Source: Branchiostoma floridae (taxonomy: Eukaryota > Chordata > Leptocardii > Amphioxiformes > Branchiostomatidae). Taken from it: a stretch of 64,000 nt of DNA. This document shows positions 9,791 through 21,857 of this stretch, in pieces (the stretch's first letter is position 1; every line of letters starts with the position of its first letter). A model generated the notes under the pieces. The model searched no databases. It was given only the letters and a program-made list of their open reading frames with translations, and was not told the origin of the DNA. The translations under genes and the position numbers were made by a program. The stretch is taken from positions 2,104,514-2,168,513 of the forward strand of contig NC_049982.1 in NCBI RefSeq assembly GCF_000003815.2. Direction: 5' to 3'.

Positions 9791-12700
9791 ACACTACCAA
9801 AAAAAAATTTTCTTGTTTTTTCTAGGCTGCTTGGTTTTCTTAACCTGTTGACAAATTTTCTTATATTAAGAAATTCTAGAAAGAATAAGAAAGAATAAGA
9901 AATGAAAATTGAAGATTCCTTCGACATGGATTCTTAAATCAAGAAAATTAAGAAAATATTCCTTGTTCTAAGAAATTATTTCTTGGAGCGATTTTCACTC
10001 TTAGAAATTTCTAGAAATTCAAGTTTACATTTCTTGTTTACATGTCTGACGAGATTATTTTTCTTATCAGGTTTAAGAAAATATTAGAATTTTTCTCTTC
10101 CATTTTCTTACATTACCGCTGGTAAGAAAAAACAAGAAAATCAAGAAATAAAGATATGTTATAACCAGAAAGAAATTCTACTATATTCTTGTTTTCGGTA
10201 TCAAGAAATAGTGAGCAAGGGGATTCTTGTTTTTTCTTCTTCGAGTTTAGAAAATACAAGAATTCACTTCTTGCTTTTCTTGAAAATACTGCCAGGAAAA
10301 ACACGAAAATCAAGATATTTAAACTATAAGACAACATTTAAGTAAATACTAGAATTACATTCTTGAATGTTCTTGTTTTCAGTAGCAAGAAACTTTGAGA
10401 AAGAGAATCTTTGTTTTTTCTTGTTAGACTCAAGAAAATACAAGAATTCGCTTCTTGTCCTTCTCGAATATACTGCTTAGAAAAAACAACAAAACCAAGA
10501 TAGTTAAACTATGAGACAACATTTAAGTAAAGACTAGAATAACATTCTTGAATGTTCTTGTTTTCAGTATCAAGAAACTTTGCGAAAGGGAATGCTTGTT
10601 TTTTCTTGTTAGAGTTTAGAAAATGCAAGAATTTGCTTTTTACCCATTCTTGTACTTTTTAACAAGAAATCAAGGAAGGCACTTCTTGTATACTATTGGT
10701 TAAGTAGAAATAAGAGTAACTGTTATTTTTCTCATTTTATTGACATATGACAAGACTTACGACATTGTAAGAATTCTGTTTTTGAGTCCTACTTTTCAAA
10801 TCAAGAAATTTCAAGAAAGGAAATCCTTGTCCATTCTATAATGTTTGAAAAGATACAAACATCATAGGTTTCTTCTCTTTTTGAACTTAGGACAATGATG
10901 AAGTTATGACAGGCAAAACATTGTTAGGCGTTCTTATTGTTCAAGTCATGACTAGAATGATATTCTTGAATGTTCTAACTTGTTTTTCACATCAGGAAAC
11001 TTTGAGAAAGGCATTTCTTGTTTTTACTTAAATGTGATCATGTGATGCCAAAGTCATGTGATCTTTTTCTAACTCCTGATTGGTAGATTCATATCAGATG
11101 GCAGTTGAACAACAGAGTTCATTTTGAATGCAGGGCAGCATCAGAGCTGCTCACAGATCTGTCTGTATCAATGGTTTTTCAAAGACTCATGTCAGTTTCA
11201 AGTCAAAACCTATAGGTGCAAGGGAACAGGAAAGTCAAAGAGGATCTTGGTTTGAGCCTAGCAGCTGCTGCAGAAAGCAAGTTGGCACGGAAAAGCTGGA
11301 TCAGTTTGGCAAAAGGTAAGGCTGCCCCCCTCCCCCCGAGGCATTGAAAAACAGTTTAAAATTATGATTTTAAAAGGCTTAAACCTGGACGGTTTTACCA
11401 TCAAAGCAACAAGCATTAGTGTGTGTCTCTGATAAATGTCTATCATGGTAAGTCTCTTTGGATCAATTTTACTTATTAGTCGAATAAATAGTTGAATTTT
11501 GGCTTAAAAGTTGACTGTACAATGACCTAACCTTATTGTATAAACTATACAAGTACAGCAGTGCAAATTTCTGTGCTAGAAGTTTATCTTAAACCTCAAA
11601 TGTGAAAATGCAAAATTAAATGATATAATGTCTTTACTTTTTTCCAGATGTCTGATGTTTTTTACATCCTACCAATGCCAATGCCACACTTCAGGCCCGT
11701 GACGGTTAGCATGCAGTTTGTAGTGGCTTACCAAGAAGACAAAGGCCAAATATGTTGTAATCATATGTTAAGGTGACAATTTGTAATCTTCCTAATGTTC
11801 TACCAGTACAAGTTAGTTTTGTATCAAAACATTTTGGTAAGCTATTTTTTTATAAATGTTTCTTGAATATAAGTATTGTAAAACTTTGCCATTATGATTG
11901 TAATTTTCTTTGTCCATTTGTTCATCAAAAACATGTCATTTTAACTGTATTTCTTGAAGTAAGAAAAGTATTCTTGATGTAAGGACTGAGAAGTAAGAAA
12001 ACCTTTCTAGGCAATAAGAATGTTTGCTCTTGATGTAAGAAAAATATTCTGACTTGATGTAAGAACATTTATCTTAGAAGTAAGAAAACCTTTCTAGGCA
12101 ATAAGAATGTATACGCTCGTGAAGTAAGAAAAATATTCTCATTAAATCTGACTTGATGTAAGAACATTTCTCTTAAAAGTAAGAAAACCTTTCTAGGCAA
12201 TAAGAATGTATGATCTTGTATGCTCTTGATGTAAGAAAAGTATTCTTGATTTAAGAACATTCTATCTTAGAAATAAGAAAACATTTCTAGACAATAACAA
12301 TGTATATTCTAGTGAAGTAAGAAAAATATTCTTGATGTAAGAACATTTCTCTTAAAAGTAAGAAAACCTTTCTAGGCAATAAGAATGTATGCTCTTGAGG
12401 TAAGAAAAGTATTCTTGATTTAAGAACATTCTATCTCAGAAATAAGAAAACCTTTCTAGGCAATAAGAATGTATGCTCTTGAGGTAAGAAAAGTATTCTT
12501 GATTTAAGAACATTCTATTTTAGAAATAAGAAAACCCTTCTAGGCAATAAGAATGTATACGCTCTTGAAGTAAGAAAAGTATCCTTGATGTCAGAACATT
12601 TATCTTAGAAGTAAGAAAACCTTTCCAGGCAATAAGAATGTTCCCTCTTGATGTAAGGAATATATTCTTGATGTAAGAGGATCTATCTTAGAAATAAGAA

Positions 12701-13598
12701 AACATTTCTCAGCATAAGAATTATGTTATTTAATTAGGAAGATATTTCTTGACTGTGAATAAAAATAAATCCTAGAAATAAGAAATCATTTCTTGGCAAT
12801 AAGAATTTCTTGAAGTGAGAACAGTGTTCATGTTATAAGGACATAAATCTTAGAAATAAGAAATCATTTCTTATAAATAACAATATAGTTCTTGAAGTGA
12901 GAACAGTGTTCTTGGTATAAGAACATAAATCTAAGAAATAAGAAATCATTTCTTGGCAATAAGAATCTAAATAAGAAATTAGTTCTTGAAGTGAGAACAG
13001 TTTTCTTGATATAAGAACATAAATCTTAAGAACCTATGTCTTAGGGACCATAAACATTTCTAGGCGATAAGAATTCAGGTCTTGAAGTCAGAAAAGCTTT
13101 CTTGGTGTAAGAACAAAGACATTAGAAATAAGAAACCAAATTTGTTCTTCAAGCAAGAAAAGTAGTCTTGATTTGAGGAAATACATCTTAGAAATTCTCA
13201 TTGTGAGGATTTTCAACTCAAAAGTTAGAATTACTTAGAATTTAAAGGTATTCAAAGATCTGAATCTTTGCAATAATTACTTTATGTTATAAGATAAATA
13301 GAATTCTAGTGAAATAGCATTTCGAAGTGATGGAAATATCTGCATTTAGAAAAAAACTCACTGCAAGAATAACATTTTGGAAGTAGCTTTTGTGTACGTA
13401 CTAGAAGCTTGTGAGAAGAATAATCTCAGATCAAGAAAAGTGCTGTTAAGAAAAAATTACTTACGATAGTAAGAAAAAAATTTCTTACTGCGTTGACAAT
13501 TTTTTTTTCTTAAATACAGAAAACTTTCTTATTTTAAGAATTTTTTTCTGTTTTTAAGAAGAAACAAGAAAGGTAAGAAAACAGTTTTTTGGTAGTGT
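9791..13598. mobile_element. 3.8-kb terminal-inverted-repeat element filled with AAGAA-rich tandem repeats
   Basis: The left end ACACTACCAAAAAA at 9791 is the complement of TTTTTTGGTAGTGT ending at 13598, extended imperfectly by TTTTCTTGTTTTTTCT-like sequence. The left half is rich in TTTCTTG(T)T-type words. From about 11960 to 13150 a roughly 55-110 bp unit repeats (AAGTAAGAAAACCTTTCTAG, GCAATAAGAATGTATG, CTTGATGTAAGAAAAGTATT). No transposase frame is visible. It looks like a large foldback element or a MITE expanded by internal satellite. It lies where further FAR exons would be expected. Confidence 0.65.
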
Positions 13599-14421
13599 GG
13601 TATGAGGACACAAGTCAGCGCTCAACGAATTTCAGCTGTGAAAGGGTTGTCTTTTTACGCTTTGTATGTTCCATTGTATTTTTAGCTATGCTTGTATGTG
13701 ATGCATGATATCCCATTGTTAAGTCAACATTAGCACAAACTCAATGTACTAGGATACAGCAATGCCACCAACATACCACAGTCTTTTAACTTAAAGATAA
13801 TCCCTCAGACGACCACCGTGATGTAGGAGGGTTTTAGGATGTGCACATTTCTTTATTGAGCCATATCAATTCATGTCATACACCAAAGCCGACGTCTTAC
13901 CAAACATGTCTACAGACTCCCAGGGACCTTTGACCCACTGCCAGGGTCATGTGACAGGTGGGTCAGTCATTGTGAGCAAGGTGATGAAACTTATTTTAGT
14001 CGTTCTTTTTACACCATTTGAGCAAAAATCAAGTTTGCAGGAAATTGTCACTTCAGTCTTTTAATATAACGGACTAAATTGTTTAACTATAATAGTTATA
14101 CAAAATTTAATGTACTAATCCATGATGATGGCCACTTTCGGTCAGTATGGATCAAAATTCTAATGTCAGCCCTTCGGCTATGGGTTAAGAGTCCGATACA
14201 TTAATGATAGTCTGCTCTTCTGTGCTGCACACAAGTCTAGCTTCTTCTGAATTTATATTCCTGGACATTATGCATAATGTTGATAGTAATATGGATTATA
14301 ATAACACACTCAAGGCATTCTTGAAAAGCCCTAATCAAGAAATACCCTGCCTTAACCTCTGTTATTGAATTACATTTTGGCAATTGGAGCGACGCTATGA
14401 GAGAGTCGTGCGATGTTATAT

Positions 14422-14836
14422 GAGGCCATGTTGATTTGATTAATTACGGATAACATCTTCTGAAAGTGTTAGGAATGATGTGAGAGTGGGATCAAAAGAA
14501 TGGCGAAGAAAGTTGCCTTTCAGCTTTGATAATAAGTGGTCAGGAAGGTTGTGAAAATTGTTGTTAAAGGAAGGTTAAACAAATGCATGACAAAACACAC
14601 AGTCTAGAAAACGGAAAAATCATTAAGATTCTTCAAGATCCAAACATTCGTATTGGACTTTAACATTCTACAATATTAGTGAATCCATTTTACAATATTT
14701 TTTTAAAACTTTGTAGCAAATATTTGCTCACGTTGCAGCTGCTTTACACAATTTACAATATGATAAAAAAAATTGAGATGGAATGGACAAAAATTTATGC
14801 GCGCGCAGATCATATAATCAAATCAACATTGCCTTA
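14422..14836. mobile_element. MITE family M1, copy 4
   Basis: The left end GGCCATGTTGATTTGATTAA and the right end ATCATATAATCAAATCAACA with TTGCC form the M1 terminal repeats, more diverged than in copy 2. No coding capacity. Confidence 0.7.
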
Positions 14837-14924
14837 TGAAAATTCAATGGTGCTAATGGTGTCGTGTTTGAGATTTGAAATAAGTCACTAAGTATAGGTT
14901 TGACTTAAAGATAGGAGAAGGGAA

Positions 14925-15065
14925 TTTTTGGCAGAGGGAAAGTCAAAGTTTTGGCAGAGGAAAAGTCGAATTTTTGGGAGAGGGGAAGTCGAATTTTTGG
15001 CAGAGGAAAAGTCGAATTTTTGGGAGAGGGGAAGTCGAATTTTTGGGAGAGGGAAAGTGGAATAA
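14925..15065. repeat. minisatellite, unit about 26-28 bp (AAGTCGAATTTTTGGGAGAG)
   Basis: Five to six head-to-tail copies of GAATTTTTGG(C/G)AGAGG(G/A)(A/G)AAGTC occur between 14925 and 15065. Confidence 0.75.
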
Positions 15066-15395
15066 TTGCAAAAAGGGAAAGTCATGTGAAACTGGGATAT
15101 CAGTGTGCCGAGTTGATCTTTTAAAAATGAATACTATTTACTAGTCGTAATGTGTAAAGGTTTCACACAGAAAAGCCCACTTGAATAACCAAGTTTTTGT
15201 GGTTTGCACTTAATGGTCAGTTTCAAAAATGAGCTTGTGTCTTCCCAAATTCGCATTAAAAGCTTGAAGTCGTAACTAATAGTGAGAAAATAGAATATAT
15301 AGATGCTATGCAAAAGTGATGTCTTCCTTCAAAGTGCTTTGGACAATTTTGCCGTTATAGTTGTTTGTTTTTTTACCTGAAATGTACTGGTAGCC

Positions 15396-15499
15396 TAATC
15401 TCCAAGCAGATCTTGCTGTGGCAAATGGGAAGGAGTTACTGCTCAGGCTGCCAGCTAAACTCCTTCCCATTTGCCACAGCAAGATCTGCTTGGAGATTA
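15396..15499. mobile_element. perfect foldback element of family M2, 42-bp arms
   Basis: The arm starting TAATCTCCAAGCAGATCTTG at 15396-15437 is exactly complementary to 15458-15499, around a 20-nt loop. The TCTCCAAGCAGA end is shared with the elements at 1597 and 5091. The flanks CTGGTAGCC and CTGGTCGCT agree at 7 of 9 positions, a possible 9-bp duplication. Absence of any mismatch implies recent origin or gene conversion between arms. Confidence 0.8.
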
Positions 15500-16451
15500 C
15501 TGGTCGCTGCTGTAAAACCCCCTATCCAGGCACAGAGTCAACCTTTGCCCGTGTTGGAAATCATGCCGGTGAAGGAGGCTACAGTAGTACTCCCCCCCCC
15601 CCAGGCAAAAAGTCAGCCTTAGCCCGTGTTCATAATCACAGATTAGCAGCCTCTCAAAAATAAAGGTCGCCGCTCCAGACGACGGTAAAGCAGGCTTGGT
15701 TGGTCAGTTGCTTGTCCGTGAAGGTCGTTAGTTGACAACAACATCACACCAGAAAGCAGTTACTCAAGCAACTGGATATGATTTTGTAAACGGTCAGAGG
15801 TTTCAGATAGCATTCGTTACCTTTTTTCAGTGGCACCGAATAGATCTTTTTGTAGAGCAAGTTTGATATCCTATGATATAACTATGAATTGATATGCAAA
15901 GAAGATGAAGACAATTTTAGTAGTGAAATTGGAAAAAAAGACGAAGTCGATGCATATGAGTTAATTAGCTCCTGTTGATAGTTGTTTGACTTACTGGAGC
16001 TAACGTTCTGTCGTGGGGAGGGGGGTGGGCTTAAGCTCCTATAAAACCTACAAATATAAAGCCAACAAGATCTCTTCAGTGTCACTGTCGAAAGATAACG
16101 GATGTTATCTAAAACATCTGACCGTTTCAAAAAAATCATATCCAGCTGCTTGATTATTTGCTATTAGGCGTACCTTTGTATTACCTGTATGTCTAATCTT
16201 CATCGACAACGTTTATGAAGGTTAGACATCCAGGTAAAACAATCATAATTCAAAAACAATTAATTCAATCTCTAAAACTATAGTGACGCTGATAAGAAGA
16301 GTGATGGATGTCACTCGAGACGTCTGGAGGTAAATATCTTTTTTTTTTTTTTTTTAATCCAGATGTAGAGATTGAGTTTTATCTAGATACTTTAACAAAA
16401 ACGTCACATTCGGTACGGGTGTACGGCTGTGGCTTACCAGGTCTGTTCAGT
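15500..16451. other. spacer, no gene seen
   Basis: It holds a tandem-like pair of motifs (GAGTCAACCTTTGCCCGTGT; AAGTCAGCCTTAGCCCGTGT) near 15535-15630 and an imperfect inverted repeat near 16185-16230 (GTCTAATCTTC...GAAGGTTAGAC). Frames here lack family features. Confidence 0.4.
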
Positions 16452-16640
16452 TCAGTTCAGGTCATCCTCATACGAGGTGCCATTAACAATGTCTAACCGT
16501 GCGTTTCTATCAAGCATGGCGGCTAGCAGGTTGTAGTCCTTTAACCCAACCTCCTCCTCCAAAACTTTCTTAAGTGTCAGGTTCGGTCGTCCCCTTTTTC
16601 TCTTTGTGTCAGGTTCCCAGAGGAGAACTTTGGCGGCCAT
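16452..16640 (-). mobile_element. non-LTR retrotransposon tail (C-terminus of a reverse transcriptase ORF)
   Basis: The minus-strand peptide reads KVLLWEPDTKRKRGRPNLTL, KKVLEEEVGL, LLAAMLDRNARLDIVNG and then stops. The (R)GRP-x-x-T-(L/Y) motif, followed by a helix and LLAAM-x-DR, is the characteristic end of LINE endonuclease/reverse-transcriptase polyproteins in many invertebrates. The same ending occurs at 21658-21855 and, in another subfamily, at 62113-62354. The copy is 5'-truncated, as is usual for LINEs. Confidence 0.7.
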
Positions 16641-17310
16641 CTCCTCATGACGTGCTACATGGCCGGCAAGGGCCAGTCTTCTTTTCTGAATAGTTCTAGA
16701 GATCGGGGGAAGTCCATTGTACAGTTTTTTGTTTCCTATGCGACTCGAGCTCTGCCAGGGTACATTCAGAGCGTAACGAAGCAGACGGGTGTAGTTACCA
16801 TCCAGTTTCTTGGACAGCGACTTAGTTAGTGCCGTACCCGGGCTCTAAAGGCTCAGTCTCAGGCCGGACACAGGTGCGCTGCACTAACATGAAAGATATA
16901 AAATATACTTTAAAGCTCTATCGTAAGCACTCCAGGTCAGTAACGAATCAATGGGTCACACCTGCCGACTTTTCTTTCAATTTAGAAATTAACTGTGGTT
17001 TTGTTACTTAAGTTTGCATTTATCCCAGTCACAGCATATGATGGCGATGGCGTGTGATTTTTATGGTGCCTTTAAAAGAATTTGTAAAGAAAAAGGAGAA
17101 CGATTTTAAAAAGACAGAGAAATATGATTACGATGTTCAAGAATGTGTGATGACTAGGTTTGCGACTTATTCTAGCAAACCTATGAATTAGATGTTATAG
17201 AAAAAGATGTGAGAAAATATTGGGGATGGCAGTTTGGTTGAAACTGATTATTGTGGACTTATGGAGAGAAGTGAAGTTGGAAATCGTAGCGTGCGTGAAC
17301 AAACTGGAGT

Positions 17311-17830
17311 AAAGCTGCGGTCATATTGCGTTGTGTGTTGTCGTGCGATTTTTTGATGACGTAGAATTTTCAAAAAGGCTGTGAATTCAAATAAACAACC
17401 GTCGGTCTTAGACAGCATTTTCCATACCGTGGGAAACATTCTGCACTTCGCAGCTTAGGGCGGGGTCACATAGGTCGTGCGATCATCGTGCGATTTTGAT
17501 GCCATGGGGTTTTCAAGCAGGCAGTCAAAGAACCAAGGAGGAAAGAACCAACCACCGATGTGTATCCAAAACAGCATTTTGTGCACCAAGACAGTTGAAC
17601 TTTGCAGGAGACGTACATTTTTGTCTTAAAAAATGCCCGAACTTGGCGATCGTGCGACGATCGCACGACCTATGTGACCACGCCCTAATTGGTGTTTTTT
17701 CCGGTCCCAGTCTTGGAGCTTATTCGAATTGCAACGGGGACAATACAACGTAGACATCGCACAATCCACCCAAGAATGCCCTCAATGTGAGATTGTACGA
17801 TGATCGCACGACGTATGTGACCTGGACCTC
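17311..17830. mobile_element. MITE pair: outer GGTCA(C/T)AT element with a second MITE at 17457-17686 inside
   Basis: The inner element has long inverted repeats: AGGGCGGGGTCACATAGGTC plus GTGCGATCATCGTGCGA, mirrored at 17640-17686. Outer ends are AAAGCTGCGGTCATATTGCG and, inverted at about 17830, CTGAGGTCCAGGTCACATAC. Both carry the CGTGCGAT(C) core, so the inner copy probably inserted into a relative. No coding capacity. Confidence 0.65.
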
Positions 17831-18145
17831 AGATGGCAGGATTAGATATAGTCTGAAAGGAATATGTTAGATTTTCTGTCCGTCATTATTTTGATTTATT
17901 TACTGCAAGTACATCGAGAAAAGTACACAGAGAAACGTTTCTGGCCTCAAATATGACAGAAATGTATGTAATTAACGTAAACACGTTTTGGGTGGATATA
18001 CAATGTTACATCTCATTCTGTCTTCAAAGTCTATTTATTGCACTATAAGTTACCTTGATGTGTCAATTCAAGCGTGATTTGAACTCGTTGGCTCTTAACG
18101 ATTTGCCTATCGCCACAGCGGAGTCCTTCTGAAGGCTCTACCTAC

Positions 18146-18383
18146 AGGTGTTCTCTCACTGCACTTGCGTCACGCTTGCGTCACTGCGGGGTTCGGAAGA
18201 TGCTATACTCAACGAATTTATATCCTTACTTTTTGTGTATTTTGTCATCTTCTAAGTCATACTTTTACGTATTATGCAATATCTAAATTATAAAAAAAGA
18301 TCGGAGAAAATAACAAAAGAGTGGCGCAGTGAACGAACCCCGCAGTGACGCAAGCTTGACGCAAGTGCAGTGAGAGGGCACCT
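18146..18383. mobile_element. PIF/Harbinger-like MITE with 3-bp duplication (TAC)
   Basis: Inverted repeats of about 45 bp: AGGTGTTCTCTCACTGCACT, TGCGTCACGCTTGCGTCACT and GCGGGGTTCG, mirrored at 18326-18383. They are flanked by TAC on both sides. Three-base target duplications are typical of Harbinger elements. The element at 28086-28331 is a relative, with the same CTTCCGAAC/GTTCGTTCAC inner blocks. Confidence 0.75.
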
Positions 18384-18587
18384 TACGCAGCTGTAACAAA
18401 AGTGTGCAATGTGGAGAGATTGTAGCCAAATGTAGCCTAATTAGCGCAACAGATGATCTTTGAAAAGAAATTGTTACTTTGCCTATTAGATTTACGCAGT
18501 AAAGTTGAAGGAAGTTGACACTGGTCACGGTGCGTCATTGCGTTTTCTTTACCAGTGCGTAGCAATCTTAAGATGCATCCTGTAGCA

Positions 18588-18660
18588 CAATTGGCGGAAT
18601 GTTTGGCCCGGATCCCAAGGGCCCTGGGTTCGAAAACCCTGATATGCCCCGGCGGTTTTA
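18588..18660 (+). mobile_element. tRNA-like SINE head
   Basis: A-box-like GTAGCACAATTGGCGGAAT is followed by B box GGTTCGAAAACCC with tRNA spacing. Cloverleaf arms are imperfect and the sequence continues into non-tRNA DNA, so this is a SINE or tRNA pseudogene rather than a functional tRNA. Confidence 0.45.
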
Positions 18661-18804
18661 TGTGTCCCCCATAATCATTTTGAAAGAACTCTGCATAATA
18701 GCTTAGATATAGTGTGAGAGATACATACATACATGTACGTACATACAATACTCACAATACATATGTGTAGATCGATATATTTTCAGGGTTGTGATTCGAC
18801 AGAA

Positions 18805-19032
18805 TCGCCGATTGTACCTGTGGGGTTCCCACTTGAAGTCTATAGTGACTAAGAGCGCAATGAGAGCGCCAGGAATATGTTGAGGGTGGTCGCCCATTTA
18901 TCCAAAATGGATCCAAAATTTTAAGTTTTCCTCCACAGTCGCCGATTGTACCTGTAGGGTTCCCATTTTGAGTCTATACATGTTGAGGGTGGTCGCCCAT
19001 TTATGGATCCAAAATTTTAATTTTTTCTCCAA
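18805..19032. repeat. two-copy tandem repeat, about 130-bp unit
   Basis: CGCCGATTGTACCTGT(G/A)GGGTTCCCA... ATGTTGAGGGTGGTCGCCCA... GGATCCAAAATTTTAA occurs twice, the second copy with internal deletions. Confidence 0.7.
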
Positions 19033-20404
19033 AGTCACATGACTCGAATTTATTTCTGCCTGCTAAGGGAAAAGTTTCGGACTCCGACCGGGATCTGGCG
19101 ATTCTCTATCGTGACAGCCTAATGATGTGACTTTTGAGCGTGCGATCTTCCTCTTTTCCAAAACACTTGAGAGACATTACAAATACAAGCCGACAATCTT
19201 ACCCTGCCAACGCACTTTGGTACGTCAAGGAAAAAAGTTGAAGTGTTTTCGAGAAACGCATTAAACGGCTTATAGTGGTACTAAGTTTCTTTCACCGTCT
19301 ACATTTAAGTTAGCCTGATCAGATCACGCTTACAGCGGCCCGCCCAACATCCAGCCGGCCTCAGTTACAGCCCGGAAAGTAGATTTTTCGTTACACATAT
19401 AACCTCCTAGTCAAATCACGAACTAGCATCAATCTATGCATCAACAGGTTCTTTTTTTTTTAAATCGGAACCTACGTTTGATTTACAAATGATGACAGAA
19501 AAAAATGATTTATAAATCAAACGTAAAACCTCAAGCAACAAGGGCTGCTTGTCACTGCTAACAATCAATTAATAATCCTCGTCACACTCTCTTCGGCAAA
19601 CTTTCCAGGATCGTAGGACATCTTTTCGATTTTTTCTCTCTTTCTGATGGTGAAATCGAACATTTACTACTTTTTGGTACTTCCATTTGCAACTATTCCA
19701 CAAACTGTTTGATTATGTCTTCAACCCAGAACTACATTGTGCAAACTGGCCGTTTCTAACCATGTTTTTTGTTCCGTGTCCTACCAAAATTTCCAGGGGT
19801 GGGGGGTACCAGGACTTGCGCTTCTACCAGTCAATACATTAATATTCCATTTGTACAGATTTACTGCATCTTGTCAATCATATGTTATTCTTATTTTCCT
19901 TTAATAGCGGCACCGATATAAGTTGTCTTAACTTGAGTGGGTCGCTACTTGTCTGTTATTTTGCCTTTATGTGTTTGTTCAATAAGAATACATTAAAAAA
20001 ACAATCAAGAAGCGTGAAGACATCAACGATTTCAAAGACCGCATGAAACTAGGACAAATATCAGGTACATTTATCATAGTACATTAGATATTATTTATTA
20101 TATATCCCATTACTTAGGGGCCGCGCACCTGTAACATTCACAATAGAACCCGTTTTTTGAGGAGCCAGCTTCTTTCATGTCGTTTACGACCGTAAATCTA
20201 ATGGCAGGATACCTCAATGAAGTTTTTCCTGTCATTTAATAACGTGCAGCCTCTGGCAACAAGCCCCCGATGGCTTGTAGAATTGATTTTTTAGTTAGAT
20301 GTCAGAGGCGTTAATTCGAAGCTACCAGACGCGCGCGCGCATGCTGTGCGTTACTTCAAAACGCCGGCAACAACAACTGCTGTCACCAGGATGTGACGTT
20401 TTAC
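19033..20404. other. spacer, no gene seen
   Basis: There is an imperfect inverted repeat near 19465-19530 (TACGTTTGATTTACAAAT...ATTTATAAATCAAACGTA). No coding signal or named repeat otherwise. Confidence 0.4.
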
Positions 20405-20542
20405 CTTCGCACTCGAGAGACTTGCCGTAATTATTCGTCTCAGCGCCGCATCAGTCGGTGGCTGAACCTTCTCCGGCTGGAGTTTCTGTGCAGTCACCAC
20501 CCCCAAACATGCCAGTATAATCTTCTTCAAGATTGCGGGCAT
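20405..20542 (-). CDS. possible first exon of a small secreted or organellar protein (weak)
   Basis: The minus-strand ATG at 20542 opens MPAILKKIILACLGVVTAQK, a signal-like hydrophobic N-terminus, then LQPEKVQPPTDAALRRIITA and SLSSAK, ending at donor GTAAAA. That is 46 codons, phase 0. The patch is GC-richer than its surroundings. No downstream partner exon was identified and no family recognised, so this may be a chance reading frame. Confidence 0.25.
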
Positions 20543-21657
20543 CAACGTGAAGAAGAAGAAGAGAAGAAGGGTATACGTCTGACGCGAGAAATAGGTTTTC
20601 TCATCTGGATAGAAGCGAGAAGGACATCAGGAATCTGTAAGTATTGTAGCACTCTTTGCCCTTTTTTTCACATATGGAGGATATAACGAGTGAATGAGGA
20701 TAACGAAATCTACTTGTACTTCAATGATTGTAAAAGTACACCGTATAACTTTGAAGATTGTAACCTGGCTTTTAACCCTTTCACACACTGATATGGAATC
20801 AAGCTTCAATGACAGCTGGAACCAGATTTGAATTTCTACGGAAACTTTTTAGATACAAATACGAAATTCAATACTCCATGTGCTTACTACTCTAAAAAAA
20901 TACGTTTAACACCATGTGTCTTGGGCCAGGCCTTAACACGCACGCTTTCTCAACGTTGCACCTAAACATTAGAAGTCTCCCACAAAACCACGACAGTTTG
21001 ATCCAGTATTTCTTTTTACGACAGCATTCTTCACGAACGTCAATATGGATGACGTAAACATTATTCAACATATATGACACTCTTGAAATTAGCAGATAAA
21101 TTACGTGGGCCATAGAAAAAAATTAATTCACCATTAGTGTTTTTTTTTAAATCTATCGAAAGCATTTAACACCGTTAACCATAGAATACTGTTGGAAAAC
21201 GTTAAATGCTACGTTGGAAGTAAGTACGCCTTGGTTGTACCTAATGAACCTTGATATATACTTATAATAATTGCCAACCTGATGAAGGTATTTACAGATT
21301 TTAGAAATATCTATTGATTTTGACAGTGTTAAGATTAAACATTAACCCCCTTAATACCAAACTAATGATTAGCCTACTCCATTGCAATACTATATCAAAG
21401 AATTGTTAGCCCTTATTGCTATATTAACTAGGCTGTTAAGCTTTATCATATACCTCTATTTTGTACTTTGTGTACTAGTTGTTGCCATACATGGTGGCAT
21501 GTACAATTGTCGTGCAATAAAGTTCTTTTATTTCAAAGGCAGGCTCTGGACAGGGGAGAGTGGAGAGCCGCGGTGGCCTGCATCCGATGCCGCTGAACGG
21601 TGCCGTGAAGCGAAGAAGACAGGAGAAGTGTTGACCATCATCATCATTTGTCATCCT
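20543..21657. other. spacer, no gene seen
   Basis: AT-rich, with a GAAGAAGAAGAGAAGAAG purine run near 20548. Nothing else recognised. Confidence 0.4.
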
Positions 21658-21855
21658 TTATGAGGCGTAGCAAGTGAAGTTTGACTTCCAGTACAGTCTG
21701 TCATACATCGCTGCGAGGAGTTCCGGACCGTCCAGTACAGTTTCAACAAGCTTCTTCAAAGTTTGCCTTGGGCGACCAACCCATTTCTTAGAGAAAACAG
21801 GTCTCCAGAACAAGAGTTTTCCGCCTGGCTGTCTACTACGAAGTGTCAATCCCAA
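21658..21855 (-). mobile_element. non-LTR retrotransposon tail immediately upstream of the GPCR
   Basis: The minus-strand peptide reads LLFWRPVFSKKWVGRPRQTL, KKLVETVLDG, PELLAAMYDRLYW and then stops. It has the same VGRP-x-x-TLKK and ELLAAM-x-DR ending as the copy at 16452-16640. It ends two bases before the GPCR ATG, so the receptor's 5' flank is a retroelement remnant. Confidence 0.65.
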
Positions 21856-21857
21856 AC

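Noticed and set aside
11128-11319. Possible further FAR exon
   Set aside because: The translation shows no FAR blocks, and the segment lies inside the inverted-repeat element.
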